A stretch of DNA of 64,000 bases from Bubalus kerabau (taxonomy: Eukaryota > Chordata > Mammalia > Artiodactyla > Bovidae), in contig NC_073639.1 of assembly GCF_029407905.1 (NCBI RefSeq), forward strand, positions 44,719,501-44,783,500, given 5' to 3'. Positions 10,354 to 20,731 of this stretch are shown piece by piece. Under the pieces are notes generated by a model that saw only the letters and a program-made list of their open reading frames with translations, searched no databases and had not been told where the DNA came from. The translations under genes were made by a program, and so were the position numbers. Positions within the stretch are counted from its first letter, which is position 1. Every line of letters begins with the position of its first letter.

Positions 10354-10940
10354 ATGAGATTCATTTAAATTTCAGCTAGCATTACTGTCAGACACAGCAA
10401 TGTGCACGTCTGCCTGGAGTTTAAAGATAATTTCCAATCATTTTCCCCTTTGAAAGTTCCTGCCATCCCTCTGTTTCTTCTTCTGAAGATAGGAAGTACA
10501 TTTTCTGTGTAAAATATCAGTTTGTGTTGCTGCCGTGTGACTTTAAATCAAACCTGGTTTCTGTCTTTTCCTGTCACTGTAATACATTGCAAAAATTGTG
10601 TGAAGTTTTGAAAAGTTTCCCAAGTTCTTTTCAGATATGACACTTTCCCTCTGTCATGGGTTAATGAAGCTAGGCTTTCTGTTTGTCTTGTGAATTTCAT
10701 TTAAAGAAAGTAATAGAAGAAACAAAAAAGCAAATCTCTTAATTTTATTCTTGATCCAAGGCAATAAAAATACCTTGTTAGCTTATAAACACTGTTTTGG
10801 ATTGTTTCACCATAATAAGAAACTCCACTTGCCCAAAGAAATAATAAACTGCCTTTCAGTTAGCTGTAAATGTGTGTCAACAAACTAGTGATGAGTTGTC
10901 TTGGCAGGGCACAGTCACATTTTTATCCAGAAGAATTCCT
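10354..10940. other. No recognised feature
   Basis: Single-copy-looking AT-rich DNA downstream (minus-strand sense) of the candidate terminal exon. If that exon is real, this lies beyond its poly(A) site. Confidence 0.35.
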
Positions 10941-10946
10941 TTTATT
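10941..10946 (-). promoter_or_regulatory. Possible poly(A) signal AATAAA
   Basis: On the minus strand AATAAA follows the stop codon of the candidate exon by two bases. A GT-containing stretch (aatgtgactgtgccc) lies about 25-40 bases downstream, a usual spacing for a cleavage site. Confidence 0.3.
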
Positions 10947-11149
10947 TTCACATGACAAACTTAGATGCTGGTGAAGTCTGGCCAAGTGCTTGAGGTGACA
11001 TGGGTTGGAGGGAGCCTTTGGCAGAGAGTTTTTCTTCCTTGATGGTTTCCAGTTGAATGAAGATCTCCCAGTAGGATTCACAGCTACATGAGGACATCCG
11101 CTGTGGGTCCAAGTCCATCATGGGGATGAAATTTGCTGGAGTTTGTTCA
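10941..11149 (-). other. Candidate protein-coding terminal exon
   Basis: Reading the minus strand, a good branch-point-like motif (TGCTAACT, about 11190) and a pyrimidine-rich acceptor (ttctatttgtctgcag) end at 11150. From 11149 the frame stays open for 66 codons to a TGA at 10948-10950. An AATAAA lies a few bases later (10946-10941). The C-terminal residues are SPASKFVM, and an acidic/aromatic patch ESYWEIFIQLE lies mid-way. No transmembrane segment or known domain is visible, and I do not recognise the family. Codon choice looks plausible for a gene. The open frame runs upstream of the acceptor to 11169, so the splice site is not forced by a stop. No matching upstream exon was found in the window. 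It could be a real last exon, an untranslated transcript end, or chance. Confidence 0.35.
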
Positions 11150-11169
11150 CTGCAGACAAATAGAACCAC

Positions 11170-11658
11170 AGCTCATAAGCAAATGCTAGTTAGCATGATG
11201 GCCAATGCTTTGTTTGTGAAGAAGCACACTTTATTTAATTTTCATTCTTGCAATCTGCTCCCCAGACACATCCTTGCTATTTTAGTCACTATCTGCCAGA
11301 AACGGACTTGACCAGTTTGGGGATGATTTTTCTGCTGGAGTCTTTGGGTTTTTAGATAAAAATTATTTGCCCCCACTAAATTTATGAGTCTATTTTCCCC
11401 CAAGTAATTTACATTAGATACAGAGAACAAGGTTTCTTACCAGAAGCATTTAAATAGTTACTTTTAGAGACCCTTCCTTAATGAGAAATTTACTGGCCTT
11501 AGAGCCCTGGGTGCTGCCCCTCTCATAGGGTCAGGGCACCTGCCACCAGGAGTTCCTCTTTCTTCCCTCTGTGCCCTGCTTCACTACTTCCCCCCTCAGA
11601 TTCTTCACAGGCTGGGGTTCAAGCTCCAGACCTGTCTTGGATGTTCAGACGTCTTCCC
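11170..11658. other. No recognised feature
   Basis: Single-copy-looking DNA. A minus-strand donor-like CTG|GTAAGAA lies near 11440, but all three frames upstream of it are closed within a few codons, so no coding exon is supported there. Confidence 0.35.
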
Positions 11659-11858
11659 TGGGCTTCCCTGGTGGCTCAGACAGTAAAGAGTTCACCTGAA
11701 ATGCAGGAGATCCTGGTTCGATTCCTGGGTCAGGAAGATCTCCTGGACGAGAGCATGGCAACCCAATCCAGTTTTCTTGGATGGATAATCCCATGGACAG
11801 AGGAGACTGGTAGGCTACAGTATATGAGGTTGCAATGAGTCAAACACAACTGAGTGAC

Positions 11859-11860
<2 letters not shown>
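11659..11860 (+). mobile_element. Bov-tA SINE
   Basis: The tRNA-like head (gggcttccctggtggctcag) and full Bov-A body are present with moderate divergence. The 3' end runs into a (CA)n tract. Confidence 0.9.

Positions 11861-11892
<32 letters not shown>
11861..11892. repeat. (AC)n microsatellite
   Basis: Sixteen uninterrupted AC units, grown from the tail of the preceding SINE. Confidence 0.97.
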
Positions 11893-11894
<2 letters not shown>

Positions 11895-12234
11895 CCATCT
11901 TCCCCAGACAGATCACCCAAGATGCAACTAGTTTGAGTTGCTTCACCTGTGGCTGCAGGGCTAAGAGACATTGTTGGGGGTGTGGAGATATAGCTTGACT
12001 TCCCCTCAGCTGTGCACAGAGGCCCCTTGGGAAACCAACTGGATGTGGGTGGTGATGGGTGGCATCTGGAGGACATAGGGACCTGGGGTTGCATTATTTC
12101 TGGGCTGTAAATAATAGGGTAAAGCCTTGGGTGGAGAAGGAAGACACCATGAGAAGCTGAAGTGCACATGTTTTTTTCTGTAAAATAGTTTATATACAAT
12201 GTGTAAAGGGAATGGATAGCATTGAGTTTAAATA
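11893..12234. other. No recognised feature
   Basis: Mixed-composition DNA with no repeat or exon recognised. Confidence 0.35.
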
Positions 12235-12321
12235 AAAATACAAGGATCTAATGTATAGCACAGGGAACTCTGCTCAATATTCTGTAATAACCTAAATGGG
12301 AAGAGAATTTGAAAAAAGAAT
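12235..12321 (+). repeat. L1 3' end, first piece
   Basis: The L1 3' end order is tagcacagggaactctgctc, then a taataacctaaatggg block, then gaaaaaagaat. The element resumes at 12546-12560 and at 12941-13025 (gtataactgaatcac... to aataagaaaa). Two later insertions separate the pieces. Confidence 0.8.
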
Positions 12322-12534
12322 GTGCTGCTGTGCTTAGTTGCTCAGTCATGTCCCACTCCTTGTGACCCCTTGGACTATAGCCCACCAGGCTCCTCTGTTC
12401 ATGGAGATTCTCTAGGCAAGAATACTGGAGTGGGTTGCCATGCAACCCAAGATCTAGGGGATCTTCCTGACCCAGGAATGGAACTGGGGTCTCCTACATT
12501 GCAGGTGGATTCTTTACCAGCTGAGCCACCCAGG
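12322..12534 (-). mobile_element. Bov-tA SINE
   Basis: A complete reversed Bov-tA whose left end is the Bov-A tail and whose right end is the head (ctgagccacccaggg). Perfect 11-bp direct repeats GAAAAAAGAAT at 12311-12321 and 12535-12545 flank it. Confidence 0.93.
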
Positions 12535-12560
12535 GAAAAAAGAATAGATACATGTATGTG

Positions 12561-12929
12561 TTGGGCTTCTCTGGTGGCTCAGATGACAAAGAATCTGCCT
12601 GCACTAGATTCTCTTGGACTGCAAGGAGATCAAACCAGTCAATCTTAAAGGAACTCAACCTTGAATATTCATTGGAAGGGCTGGCACTGAAGCTGAAGCT
12701 CCAATACTTTGGCCACCTGATGTAAAGAGCTGACTCATTGGAAAAGACCCTGAAGCTGGAAAGATTGAAAGCAGAAGAAGAGGGCTATGAGGCTGAGATG
12801 ATTGGATGGTATCATCAACTCAATACATATGAGTTTGAGCAAACTCTGGGAGATAGTGAAGGACAGGGAAGCCTGGTGTGCTGCCTCCATAGGGTTGCAA
12901 AGAGTCAGACATGACTTAATGACCAAACA
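12561..12929 (+). mobile_element. Chimera of tRNA-like SINE head and BovB 3' end
   Basis: Bases 12561-12603 are a Bov-tA tRNA-like head (gggcttctctggtggctcag to tctgcctgca). After a short junction (ctagatt) the rest, 12610-12929, is the BovB 3' region with its terminal coding blocks and the end agagtcagacatgactt. The whole unit is flanked by ACATGTATGTG (12550-12560) and ACATGTATATG (12930-12940), so head and BovB part probably inserted together. An ordinary Bov-tA has a much shorter BovB-derived body. Confidence 0.75.
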
Positions 12930-13025
12930 ACATGTATATGTATAACTGAATCACTTTTCTGTAACCTGAAACTAACACAGCTTAGTTAATAAGCTGTACT
13001 CCAATATAAAATAAGAAAATTTTAA

Positions 13026-13381
13026 AGTACATTGAGAAGATGATAGTCAAGTCAACTGCCAAGGTCAAGGGGTTTTAAGAGGGACACTGGGCTTGCCCTG
13101 GTATCTCCTCCTTCTGGTGCCTTGGAGACTGCCCCAGAGTGTTCTGCTTGCAATGAGGAAGATTCCTGGGTCACCACCATCCAGCCTCAGTAGAAGTGAG
13201 ACTGGCATTCATGGTGTTGGAAAGCATCACAGGATTAGCTGAATGCAATCATGGGTTCCAGGTTGATCAACAGGGAGAGGACAAACAAAGCTCTCCCATT
13301 ACAGGTGCTCATTTTAATTTTCAGAATTCAAGGTGAGAAGCCTTTTGTAGTAACAGGGAACTTGATTTAGGCTCTTGCTTG
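13026..13381. other. No recognised feature
   Basis: Mixed-composition DNA with no repeat or exon recognised. Confidence 0.35.
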
Positions 13382-13440
13382 AATGATGAAAATTGATGAA
13401 AATTGATGAAATTGATGAAAAATGATGAAAATACATGAAA
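13382..13440. repeat. Short tandem repeat, unit about 10 bp
   Basis: Five to six imperfect copies of a tgatgaaaat-like unit. Confidence 0.8.
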
Positions 13441-13669
13441 CACTGGTTGATCAGGATGCGAGGCATCAAGTAACAAAGGACAGGAATCCCCAAGAGGGGA
13501 GAAATATGTGAGATAAGCTCTCAGCTGCCCCAGTTCACTACCAGAGAGAGTTTTCAGGCTGTGGCAGAGGGAGGGGCCACCCAGGTGGAGTTCACTGTCC
13601 CCTGAGTTGAGGAGATGGAGGTGATTTTCGAGGCATGAATATTTATAGGGTGTTGTGCACAGTGAGGGA

Positions 13670-13740
13670 AGTCAGAGAAAGACAAATACTGCAGAGTGTC
13701 ACTCACAGGTGGAATCTAAAAACGCTGAACAGAAACAGAG
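13670..13740 (+). repeat. L1 ORF2 end / 3' UTR, left part
   Basis: Old L1 sequence (aaagacaaatactgcagagt). It continues at 14024-14370 (tggtggttaccaggagctgg to tatatcttaataaaaatat) after a BOV-A2 insertion. Confidence 0.78.
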
Positions 13741-14013
13741 CGGAGAAGGTGATGGCACCCCACTCCAGTACTCTTGCCTGGAAAATCCCATGGATGGAGG
13801 AGCCTGGTAGGCTGCAGTCCATGAGGTCGCTAAGAGTCGGACACGACTGAGAAACTTCACTTTGATTTTTCACTTTCATGCATCGGAGAAGGAAATGGCA
13901 ACCCACTCCAGTGTTCTTGCCTGGAGGATCCCAGGGATGGGGGATCCTGGTGGGCTGCCCTCTATGGGGTCGCACAGAGTTGGACACGACTGAAGTGACT
14001 TAGCAGCAGCAGT
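13741..14013 (+). mobile_element. BOV-A2 SINE
   Basis: A complete dimer ending in gacttagcagcagcagt. Perfect 10-bp direct repeats AGAAACAGAG at 13731-13740 and 14014-14023 flank it. It interrupts an L1. Confidence 0.95.
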
Positions 14014-14023
14014 AGAAACAGAG

Positions 14024-14370
14024 AGTAGTATGGTGGTTACCAGGAGCTGGGGTTGGGGGTAAAAATTGGAGATTTTGGTTAAAGAATACAGACTTGTGAC
14101 TAGAAAATGAATAAGCTCTGGAGATTTCCTGCACAACATACTGATTATAATCAATAACACTATGTTACATACTTCAAAGTTTTTAAGAGGCTGTATCTTA
14201 ATTTTTCCTACCACAAAAAGCAATGATAATTACATGATGTAGCTGAGGCATAAAATAAAACTACAGTGGTCATCATGTTGCAATATATAAATGTATTAAA
14301 TCAATATGTACATCTTGAACTCACACTGTGTTATGTGACAGTTATATCTTAATAAAAATATTTATAGGGC
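14024..14370 (+). repeat. L1 3' UTR, right part
   Basis: Continuation of the L1 interrupted at 13740, running to a poly(A)-type end (cttaataaaaatatttatag). Confidence 0.75.
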
Positions 14371-14446
14371 TGAGTACCTGAGAGAAGGGAGATTCGGAGA
14401 ACTTCAAAGAACTTCAGAGGGTCCCCTAGAGCCTTACCCTGTCTAT

Positions 14447-14537
14447 ATTTTTTTATTTTTATTTTATTTTATTTTTTTAACTTTACAATATTGTATTGGT
14501 TTTGCCATATAGCAACATGAATCCACCACAGGTATAC
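14447..14537 (-). repeat. L1 3' end, very short
   Basis: A reversed A-rich tail (tattttattttatttt) followed by ctttacaatattgtattggt and ccatatagcaacatgaatcc. About 90 bp remain. Confidence 0.75.
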
Positions 14538-14742
14538 GGACCAGTCTTGTATGTAAGGAAATTACCTGAGGTCAAGGGGGAGAAAGACACCCTGAAGATT
14601 CAGAAGGTACAATTCGCATAGTCTGAACACTCACATAAAAGGCAGAAATTCTCACAATGAATAAAAAAGCAATGTGCTTGGAATCTAAAATGGAAACCAT
14701 GAAAGAACAATCAAATATTTTGTAAATCAAAGCTTATTTGCT

Positions 14743-15085
14743 TGGGACTTCCCTGGTGGCTCAGTGGTAGAGAATTTGCCTGCCAATGCAGAAGACACGG
14801 GTTTGATCCCTGTTTTGGGAGGCTCCCACATGCTGTGAAACAACCAAGTCTGTATGCCACAACTACTGAACCTGTGCTCCAGAGCCCGGGAAGCACAGCT
14901 ACCGCAGCCTGAGTACCCTGGAGACTGTGCTCTGCAACAAGAGAAGTCACTGCAATGAGAAGCTCGCACACCCCAACTAGAGAGTAGCCCCCACTCTCCA
15001 AAACTAGAGAAAAGCCCATGCAGCAACAAAGACTCAGCACAGCTGAAATAAATAAACAAATAAATAAACAAATACATTAAAAAAA
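14743..15085 (+). mobile_element. CHR-type tRNA-Glu SINE, near full length
   Basis: It begins with a tRNA-like head (gggacttccctggtggctca). The CHR body follows (ctgtgaaacaaccaagtctg, gaagtcactgcaatgagaag), and the tail is (aataaataaac)n. This is the most complete CHR copy in the window. Confidence 0.88.
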
Positions 15086-15574
15086 TAAAGCTTATTTCCC
15101 TGAATTAAAAAAAAAATTACTTTGTCTATAAGGAAAATGGGTTCATGACTATTGGGAAGCTCTGCATAATTTTGTAAAACATACCAAAATTAAAATATAG
15201 TTGTTTCAGTTATATCTGTGTTCTGATGAAATGAATCACATATGAGTGATTAACATTTTTTTTTCAAAATTTCTTCAGTTCTCATCGAAAATTGTGGATC
15301 AATAGATATGTGCCACAAAAATTTTCCATATCTTTTGATGTCATGGAGCTTAGTGTTTCCATGGACAGGATTTTTTTTGTTTGTTTTTTGCTGGTAAAAG
15401 GTCTACTGAGTTTTCAGTACCGTCTGAACAACAACAACAAAAGATTTGTTAAAGCTTTCCAGAGTCTTTGGAGTCTATGCTTAGGTTATTGGATGAATGT
15501 TAGTTTATGAACTGAATTCAATATTCAGCTAGGTCAGGACACTAAACATCTTTGCGGAGTTTGCTGTAAGCCAG
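15086..15574. other. No recognised feature
   Basis: AT-rich DNA. A 72-codon open frame at 15292-15510 has no recognised domain. Confidence 0.35.
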
Positions 15575-15725
15575 CGACTTACCTTGCATCCTCAGAACTC
15601 AGTAGTATAGGCTCTATTATTATCCTTTTCATCTTTACAGATGAGGAAACTGAACTCCAGAGATGGTAAGGAACTAACCCAAGGTCCTCAGTAAGTGACT
15701 CAGCATGAATCTTCCTTATTCTGAT
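15575..15725 (+). repeat. MIR SINE
   Basis: The MIR core is clear: ctttacagatgaggaaactg, then gatggtaaggaactaaccca, then ggtcctcagtaagtgactca. Confidence 0.75.
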
Positions 15726-15858
15726 TAAAAAGCCAATTACTCTTATTCACTAATAGTGTGTTGGCACTGGCATTGTATTTTTATTTCAGTCTTTCACAGC
15801 AGCGAGGAAGATGTAAACCTCTTATATTTGGGCGGAATTTTTCAGCCAGTACAGCAGG

Positions 15859-16078
15859 TGGGCTTCCCAGGTGACTGGGAAAGAACCTGCCTGCCAATGC
15901 AGGAAACATGAGAGACAGGTTAGATCCCTGGGTCAGGAAGATCCCCTGAAGGAAGGCACAGCAACTCACTCCAGTATTCTTGTCTGGAGAATCCCATGGG
16001 CAGAGGAGTCTGACAGGTTATGGTCCATAGGGTTGCACAGAGTGGGACACAACTGAAGCGACTTAGCACAGCACAGCA
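15859..16078 (+). mobile_element. Bov-tA SINE
   Basis: Head and body are complete; the tail is (gcaca)n-like. A diverged direct repeat (CAGCAGGTGG / CGGCAAGTGG) probably marks the target site. Confidence 0.88.
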
Positions 16079-16404
16079 CGGCAAGTGGATTCTGAATGAA
16101 TCGCTTCAGCTGAGGATCCATCTGCCCTCTTGCTGTGTGCTCAGGTCCAGGATATTTCACTGCTGGACACGAAACTCGCATGACCCTTGGCGAGGGAGCC
16201 AACAGAACATGACCATTTCTTTTTACTTAGCTCTTTATAAATTATTCTAGAATGATATTCCTTTCCCCTCTTATGCCATATTTCTAAATGTCCATGGATT
16301 CCACTCAAAATAATACATTGATATCTATTTCTGTAATAATACACACATTTATTTCAACATAATAAAAAGCTTTTATTGATAATAAAAGTATGTGGAATGC
16401 CAAC
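16079..16404. other. No recognised feature
   Basis: AT-rich DNA with no repeat or exon recognised. Confidence 0.3.
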
Positions 16405-16446
16405 ATAGTCAGCTGGGGCTGCTGTAACAAAATACCACAGATTGGG
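16405..16446 (-). repeat. MLT1-type MaLR LTR, left part
   Basis: A reversed MLT1 end (ctgctgtaacaaaataccac). It resumes at 17260-17582 (aagcaacagacatttatttc, tccctgtgtcctcacatggg, gggtttcaacatacacattt) after a BovB insertion. Confidence 0.8.
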
Positions 16447-17259
16447 AGAAATATCAATAACCTCAGATATGCAGATGACACCACCCTATGGCAGAAAGTG
16501 AAGAGGAACTCAAAAGCCTCTTGATGAAAGTGAAAGTGGAGAGTGAGAAAGTTGGCTTAAAGCTCAACATTCAGAAAACAAAGATCATGGCATCTGGTCC
16601 CATCACTTCATGAGAAATAGATTGGGAAACAGTGGAAACAGTGTCAGACTTTGTTTTGGGGGGCTCCAAAATCATTGCAGATGATGATTGCAGCCCTGAA
16701 ATTAAAATATGCTTACTCCTTGTAAGGAAAGTTATGACCAACCTAGATAGCATATTCAAAAGCAGAGACATTACTTTGCCAACAAAGGTCCATCTAGTCA
16801 AGGCTATGGTTTTTCCAGTGGTCATGTATGGATGTGAGAGTTGGACTGTGAAGAAAGCTGAGCACTGAAGAATTGATGCTTTTGAACCGTGGTGTTGGAG
16901 AAGACTCTTGAGAGTCCCTTTGACTGCAAGGAGATCCAACCAGTCCATTCTAAAGGAGATCAGCCCTGGGATTTCTTTGGAAGGAATGATGCTAAAGCTG
17001 AAACTCCAGTACTTTGGCCACCTCATGCAAAGAGGTGACTCTTTGGAAAAGACTCTGATGCTGGGAGGGATTGGGGGCAAGAGGAGAAGGGGACGACAGA
17101 GGATGAGATGGCTGGATGGCATCACTGACTCGATGGACGTGAGTCTGAGTGAACTCCGAGAGTTGGTGATGGACAGGGAGGCCTGGCGTGCTGCGATTCA
17201 CGGGGTCACAAAGAGTCGGACGCAACTGAGTGACTGAACTGAACTGAACTGAACTGAAC
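16447..17259 (+). mobile_element. BovB LINE 3' part, inserted in an MLT1
   Basis: A 5'-truncated copy from just before the YADD block (atatgcagatgacaccac, 16466) to the 3' end with a (gaact)n tail. The C-terminal block read as TARRSNQSILKEISPG lies near 16926. Frames are broken by stops and indels. The MLT1 sequence resumes directly after the tail. Confidence 0.93.
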
Positions 17260-17582
17260 TGGGTGACTTAAGCAACAGACATTTATTTCTCACAGTTCCG
17301 GAGGCTGGGATATCTGAGAGCAGGGTGCCAGCATGATCGGTTTCTGGAGAAGACTCTTCTGGATTGCAGTTGGCCACTTTTCCCTGTGTCCTCACATGGG
17401 GGGATTGAGAGACAGTGCCTTCTTGTGTCTCTTCTTATAAGGGTACTAACTCCATCACGAAGGCTGCATTCTCATGACCTTATCTCAACCTAATTATCTT
17501 CCCAAAAGTCCCATTGCTAAATAATATTTCATTGGGTATTAGGGTTTCAACATACACATTTTGGTGGAGATATAAGTCAGTC
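17260..17582 (-). repeat. MLT1-type MaLR LTR, right part
   Basis: Continuation of the MLT1 LTR from 16446. It ends where a Bov-tA SINE is inserted. Confidence 0.8.
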
Positions 17583-17802
17583 TGGGCTTCCCTGGTGGCA
17601 CAGTGGTAAAGAATCTGCCTGCCAATGCAGAAGATGCAAGAGACTCCAATTCGTTCCCTGAATCAGGAAGATCCCCTGGAGCAGGAAATGGCATCCCACT
17701 CCAGTATTCTTGCCTGGAAAATCCTACGGACAGAGGAGCCTGGTGGCTACAGTCCATGGAAGTGCAAAAATACAACTGAGCAATTGAATACACACACACA
17801 CA
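17583..17802 (+). mobile_element. Bov-tA SINE
   Basis: A complete head and body with a (CA)n tail at 17790-17801. A short direct repeat TCAGTC (17577-17582 and 17803-17808) may be the target duplication. Confidence 0.9.
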
Positions 17803-17808
17803 TCAGTC

Positions 17809-18196
17809 CATAGCAGTGCCTATTTTATTTTTTCACCATTGTCTTCTCATATAAACTAACCTTAATTTGGTTCAAAGAATTTTGTTAAAGTGTTAAAAGA
17901 ATTTGAAAAATAAATACATTTTACTTAATTTTTAAAAAGGTGATACCTTTCTGATTTTTTCAGTGATCAGAAAAAAATTTATTCTAGTGCTGCTACAAAT
18001 AGTGTGTTGGACATAAAAACAGATACTGGAGACTTTTCTTAGTACAGTCACTGTTCAGTGTCCACAGGTTGCGTGGGGGGTGTGGATTGTTCCAGGACAG
18101 CTCCCACTCAGACACCAAAATACACTGATGCTCAATTCCGGTACATGAAGTGCTGTTGTGTTTGCACATAACCTCTGAACAGCCTCCCCAAAACTA
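17809..18196. other. No recognised feature
   Basis: AT-rich DNA with no repeat or exon recognised. Confidence 0.3.
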
Positions 18197-18382
18197 ATGG
18201 CTCAGCTGGTAAAGAATCTGCCTGCAATGTGGGTGACCTGGGTTCTATCCCTGGGTTGGGAAGATCCCCTGGAGAAGGGAAAGGCTACCCACTCCAGTAT
18301 TCTGACCTAGAGAATTCTATGAATTGTATAGTCCATGGGGTCACAAAGAGTTGTATGCGACTGAGCTACTTTCACTTTCTTT
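18197..18382 (+). repeat. Bov-tA SINE, 5' end missing
   Basis: It starts within the tRNA-like head (aatggctcagctggtaaaga) and runs through the Bov-A body to a T-rich tail. A reversed L1 tail scrap (ttttattttatttttaaact) follows to about 18435. Confidence 0.85.
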
Positions 18383-18435
18383 CTTTTTTTTTTTTTAATT
18401 TTATTTTATTTTTAAACTTTACATAACTGTATTAT

Positions 18436-18882
18436 TTCTGCACATTCTCTCAAATACTTCAAAACATCTCTAGATTACTTATAATCCCTAATACAATGTA
18501 AATGCTATGCAAATAGCTGTAAATACAATGCAAATGTTATGTAAATAGTTGCCAGCACATTTGCCAAGTTCAAGTCTTACTTTTTAGAACTTTCTGGAAT
18601 TTAAAAAATTTTTTGAAATAATTTTGTTCTGTGATTGGTGAAATCTGTGGATGAGGAATCTGTAAATATGGAGGCCTGGTTATATTAAATTTGTTCTTAT
18701 GTCTAATTTTGTGACCTGAATCTTTGTGACTTTCTGATTTACATAAAAAGACATATGCATTTCACAAAGTAATTGATCTCAGTAACTCCTATGGACAAAT
18801 CAATCTGGATAAATGTCACACAGTAATAGAAGTTTAAAAAAGGAAATACTGCACCAAAAATGATGTGGTACCTGAACAAAAG
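18436..18882. other. No recognised feature
   Basis: AT-rich DNA. A short direct repeat (atgcaaat(a/g)... near 18508 and 18528) is the only structure noticed. Confidence 0.3.
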
Positions 18883-18891
18883 AGTGACATT

Positions 18892-19489
18892 CAGTTCAGT
18901 TCAGTCGCTCGGTCATGTCCGACTCTTTGTGACCCCATTAATCGCAGCATGCCAGGCCTTCCTGTCCATCACCAACTCTCAGAGTTCACTCAGACTCACG
19001 TCCATCGAGTCAGTGATGCCATCCAGCCACCTCATCCTCTGTCGTTCCCTTCTCCTCCTGCCCCCAATCCCTCCCAGCATCAGAGTCTTTTCCAATGAGT
19101 CAACTCTTCTCATGAGGTGGCCAAAGTACTGGAGTTTCAGCTTTAGCATCATTCCTTCCAAAGAAGTCCCAGGGCTGATCTCCTTCAGAATGGACTGGTT
19201 GGATCTCCTTGCAGTCAAAGGGACTCTCAAGAGTCTTCTCCAACACCACGGTTCAAAAGCATCAATTCTTCATTGCTCAGCTTTCTTCACAGTCCAACTC
19301 TCACATCCATACATGACCACAGGAAAAACCATAGCCTTGCTTAGACGGACCTTTGTTGGCAAAGTAATGTCTCTGCTTTTGAATATGCTATCTAGGTTGG
19401 TTATAACCTTGCTTCCAAGGAGTAAGCATCTTTTAATTTCATGGCTGCAGTCACCATCTGCAGTGATTTTAGAGCCCCCAAAAATAAAC
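18892..19489 (-). mobile_element. BovB LINE 3' part
   Basis: A reversed 5'-truncated BovB beginning with the repeated cagttcagtt tail and ending in the region just downstream of YADD. Direct repeats AGTGACATT at 18883-18891 and 19490-19498 flank it. It is little diverged. The 241-codon plus-strand frame over it is antisense and is not a gene. Confidence 0.95.
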
Positions 19490-19498
19490 AGTGACATT

Positions 19499-20420
19499 AC
19501 AAGGCCCAGTCAGCAATGGAGAATAATGCCATCCAGAGGATGGGCAGTGTGTGTGGCAAACAGCAAAATTATTGATTACAATTAGTCCATCAAATATTTT
19601 CTTAAAAGTCATCTCCTTCACCTCCCCTCCTCCTCTTCCATTTTCTCCTCCTCTTCCTTCTAAAGCCTTTAAAATAGTTCATGGATTCTGATTCTCTTAG
19701 AATGTATTGTGAAATTTAGTAACAACTGGTTAAGTGTAATACAAGCCATGCAATTTGTACAATATACTATTGTGTATTACATTTGTGTAATATACCATAG
19801 TAGAAGCCTCCACAGCTACCCATGATTTCAGGGTGTCAAAGAGGCTCAGAAAGTTCTGTAGATGGTTCAGGTTCAGAGTTATTCAAGTATGCATATCTTT
19901 ATTATTCAGAGGCAATTTTCAGATTCCTCTGGCAGATTTGCCGCAGGGTCTGCTTTGCCTGTGAACCCAGAGTGTGTTTCAGCTGGCTTGCTCCATCCAG
20001 CTCCTGGCCTCTCACTGTGAGAAAACTGGTTGGTTACACTGTTTCTCTATTCAGATCAATTAGATTCTTTCACCCTTAGGGTTAGTTGCAAAGAGCAATT
20101 TGAAACTATAAATATTAAGTATCAAAAGACAAATGGTTTCACTTATTGTGACTTGGAAACTGTCCTGGAACCTATCTCCAAATAAAGAACATTCTTTATT
20201 ATGGCTGGATGGAAAGTTTAAGGCATAAATTTAAGGCTGATGTTAATATCTATTGCCTATGTTAAAGAGGGTGTGGAGTTTGACTTTCTTGATGCCTCAG
20301 AATTGTGGCTGAAACCCAAAGCTGAGGACACAAGGCACTGAGTACTAAACTCTTACCAGCTGCCAGGGCTTGCTAAGTGGCCTTTGTCCTGAATGCCACC
20401 ACTTAGTTACCATCTCTTTT
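19499..20420. other. No gene seen; polypyrimidine tract at 19611-19661
   Basis: The stretch holds a C/T-rich tract at 19611-19661 and otherwise ordinary AT-rich DNA. An 85-codon plus-strand frame at 19822-20079 has no recognised domain. Confidence 0.35.
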
Positions 20421-20469
20421 CCCCCACCCCCCCCACCCTTCCCCCCCCTCCTCCCCCCGCCTCCCCACC
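20421..20469. repeat. C-rich tract with G-quadruplex potential on the minus strand
   Basis: About 49 bases are nearly all C with single T or A breaks. The minus strand therefore has at least five runs of four or more G with loops of 1-2 bases, the classic pattern for a G-quadruplex (and an i-motif on the plus strand). Confidence 0.85.
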
Positions 20470-20731
20470 TGCATTCCCTCACATTGTCCGGGAATTTGAG
20501 GAAGGCAGGACATTCACAGTTTATGACTGGAGGTTCCTCCCTCCCTGCCCTTGCAGGAAGAGACAGTGGTGCTTTTCCATCCACAGAGCCAAGTGAGTAA
20601 CCTTCAGTAAAATCCTATGAAAATTGGGGTGTCTTAAAAAAGGGGGGACTAACACCTTGTTTATTCCTCTGGGTATTTACTTAGTTGCAGAATCTGCAGA
20701 CTTATTCTGTTGCTAAAAGTATGAGTGCTTT

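Noticed and set aside
11242..11440. Upstream coding exon partner for the candidate terminal exon
   Set aside because: A donor-like GTAAGAA is present near 11440, but all frames just upstream of it are closed, so it was not called as coding.
12322..12534. tRNA-like A- and B-box sequences in Bov-tA and CHR SINEs
   Set aside because: They are degenerate SINE heads without a complete tRNA fold or CCA-side stem; no functional tRNA gene is supported.
18860..19585. 241-codon plus-strand open frame, one of the longest in the window
   Set aside because: It is the antisense of a little-diverged BovB 3' part; the same antisense protein recurs over other BovB copies (16571-17125, 30497-31066, 58175-58672).
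20345..20600. Proline/glycine-rich frames over the C-rich tract
   Set aside because: They arise from the C-run itself and disappear outside it.
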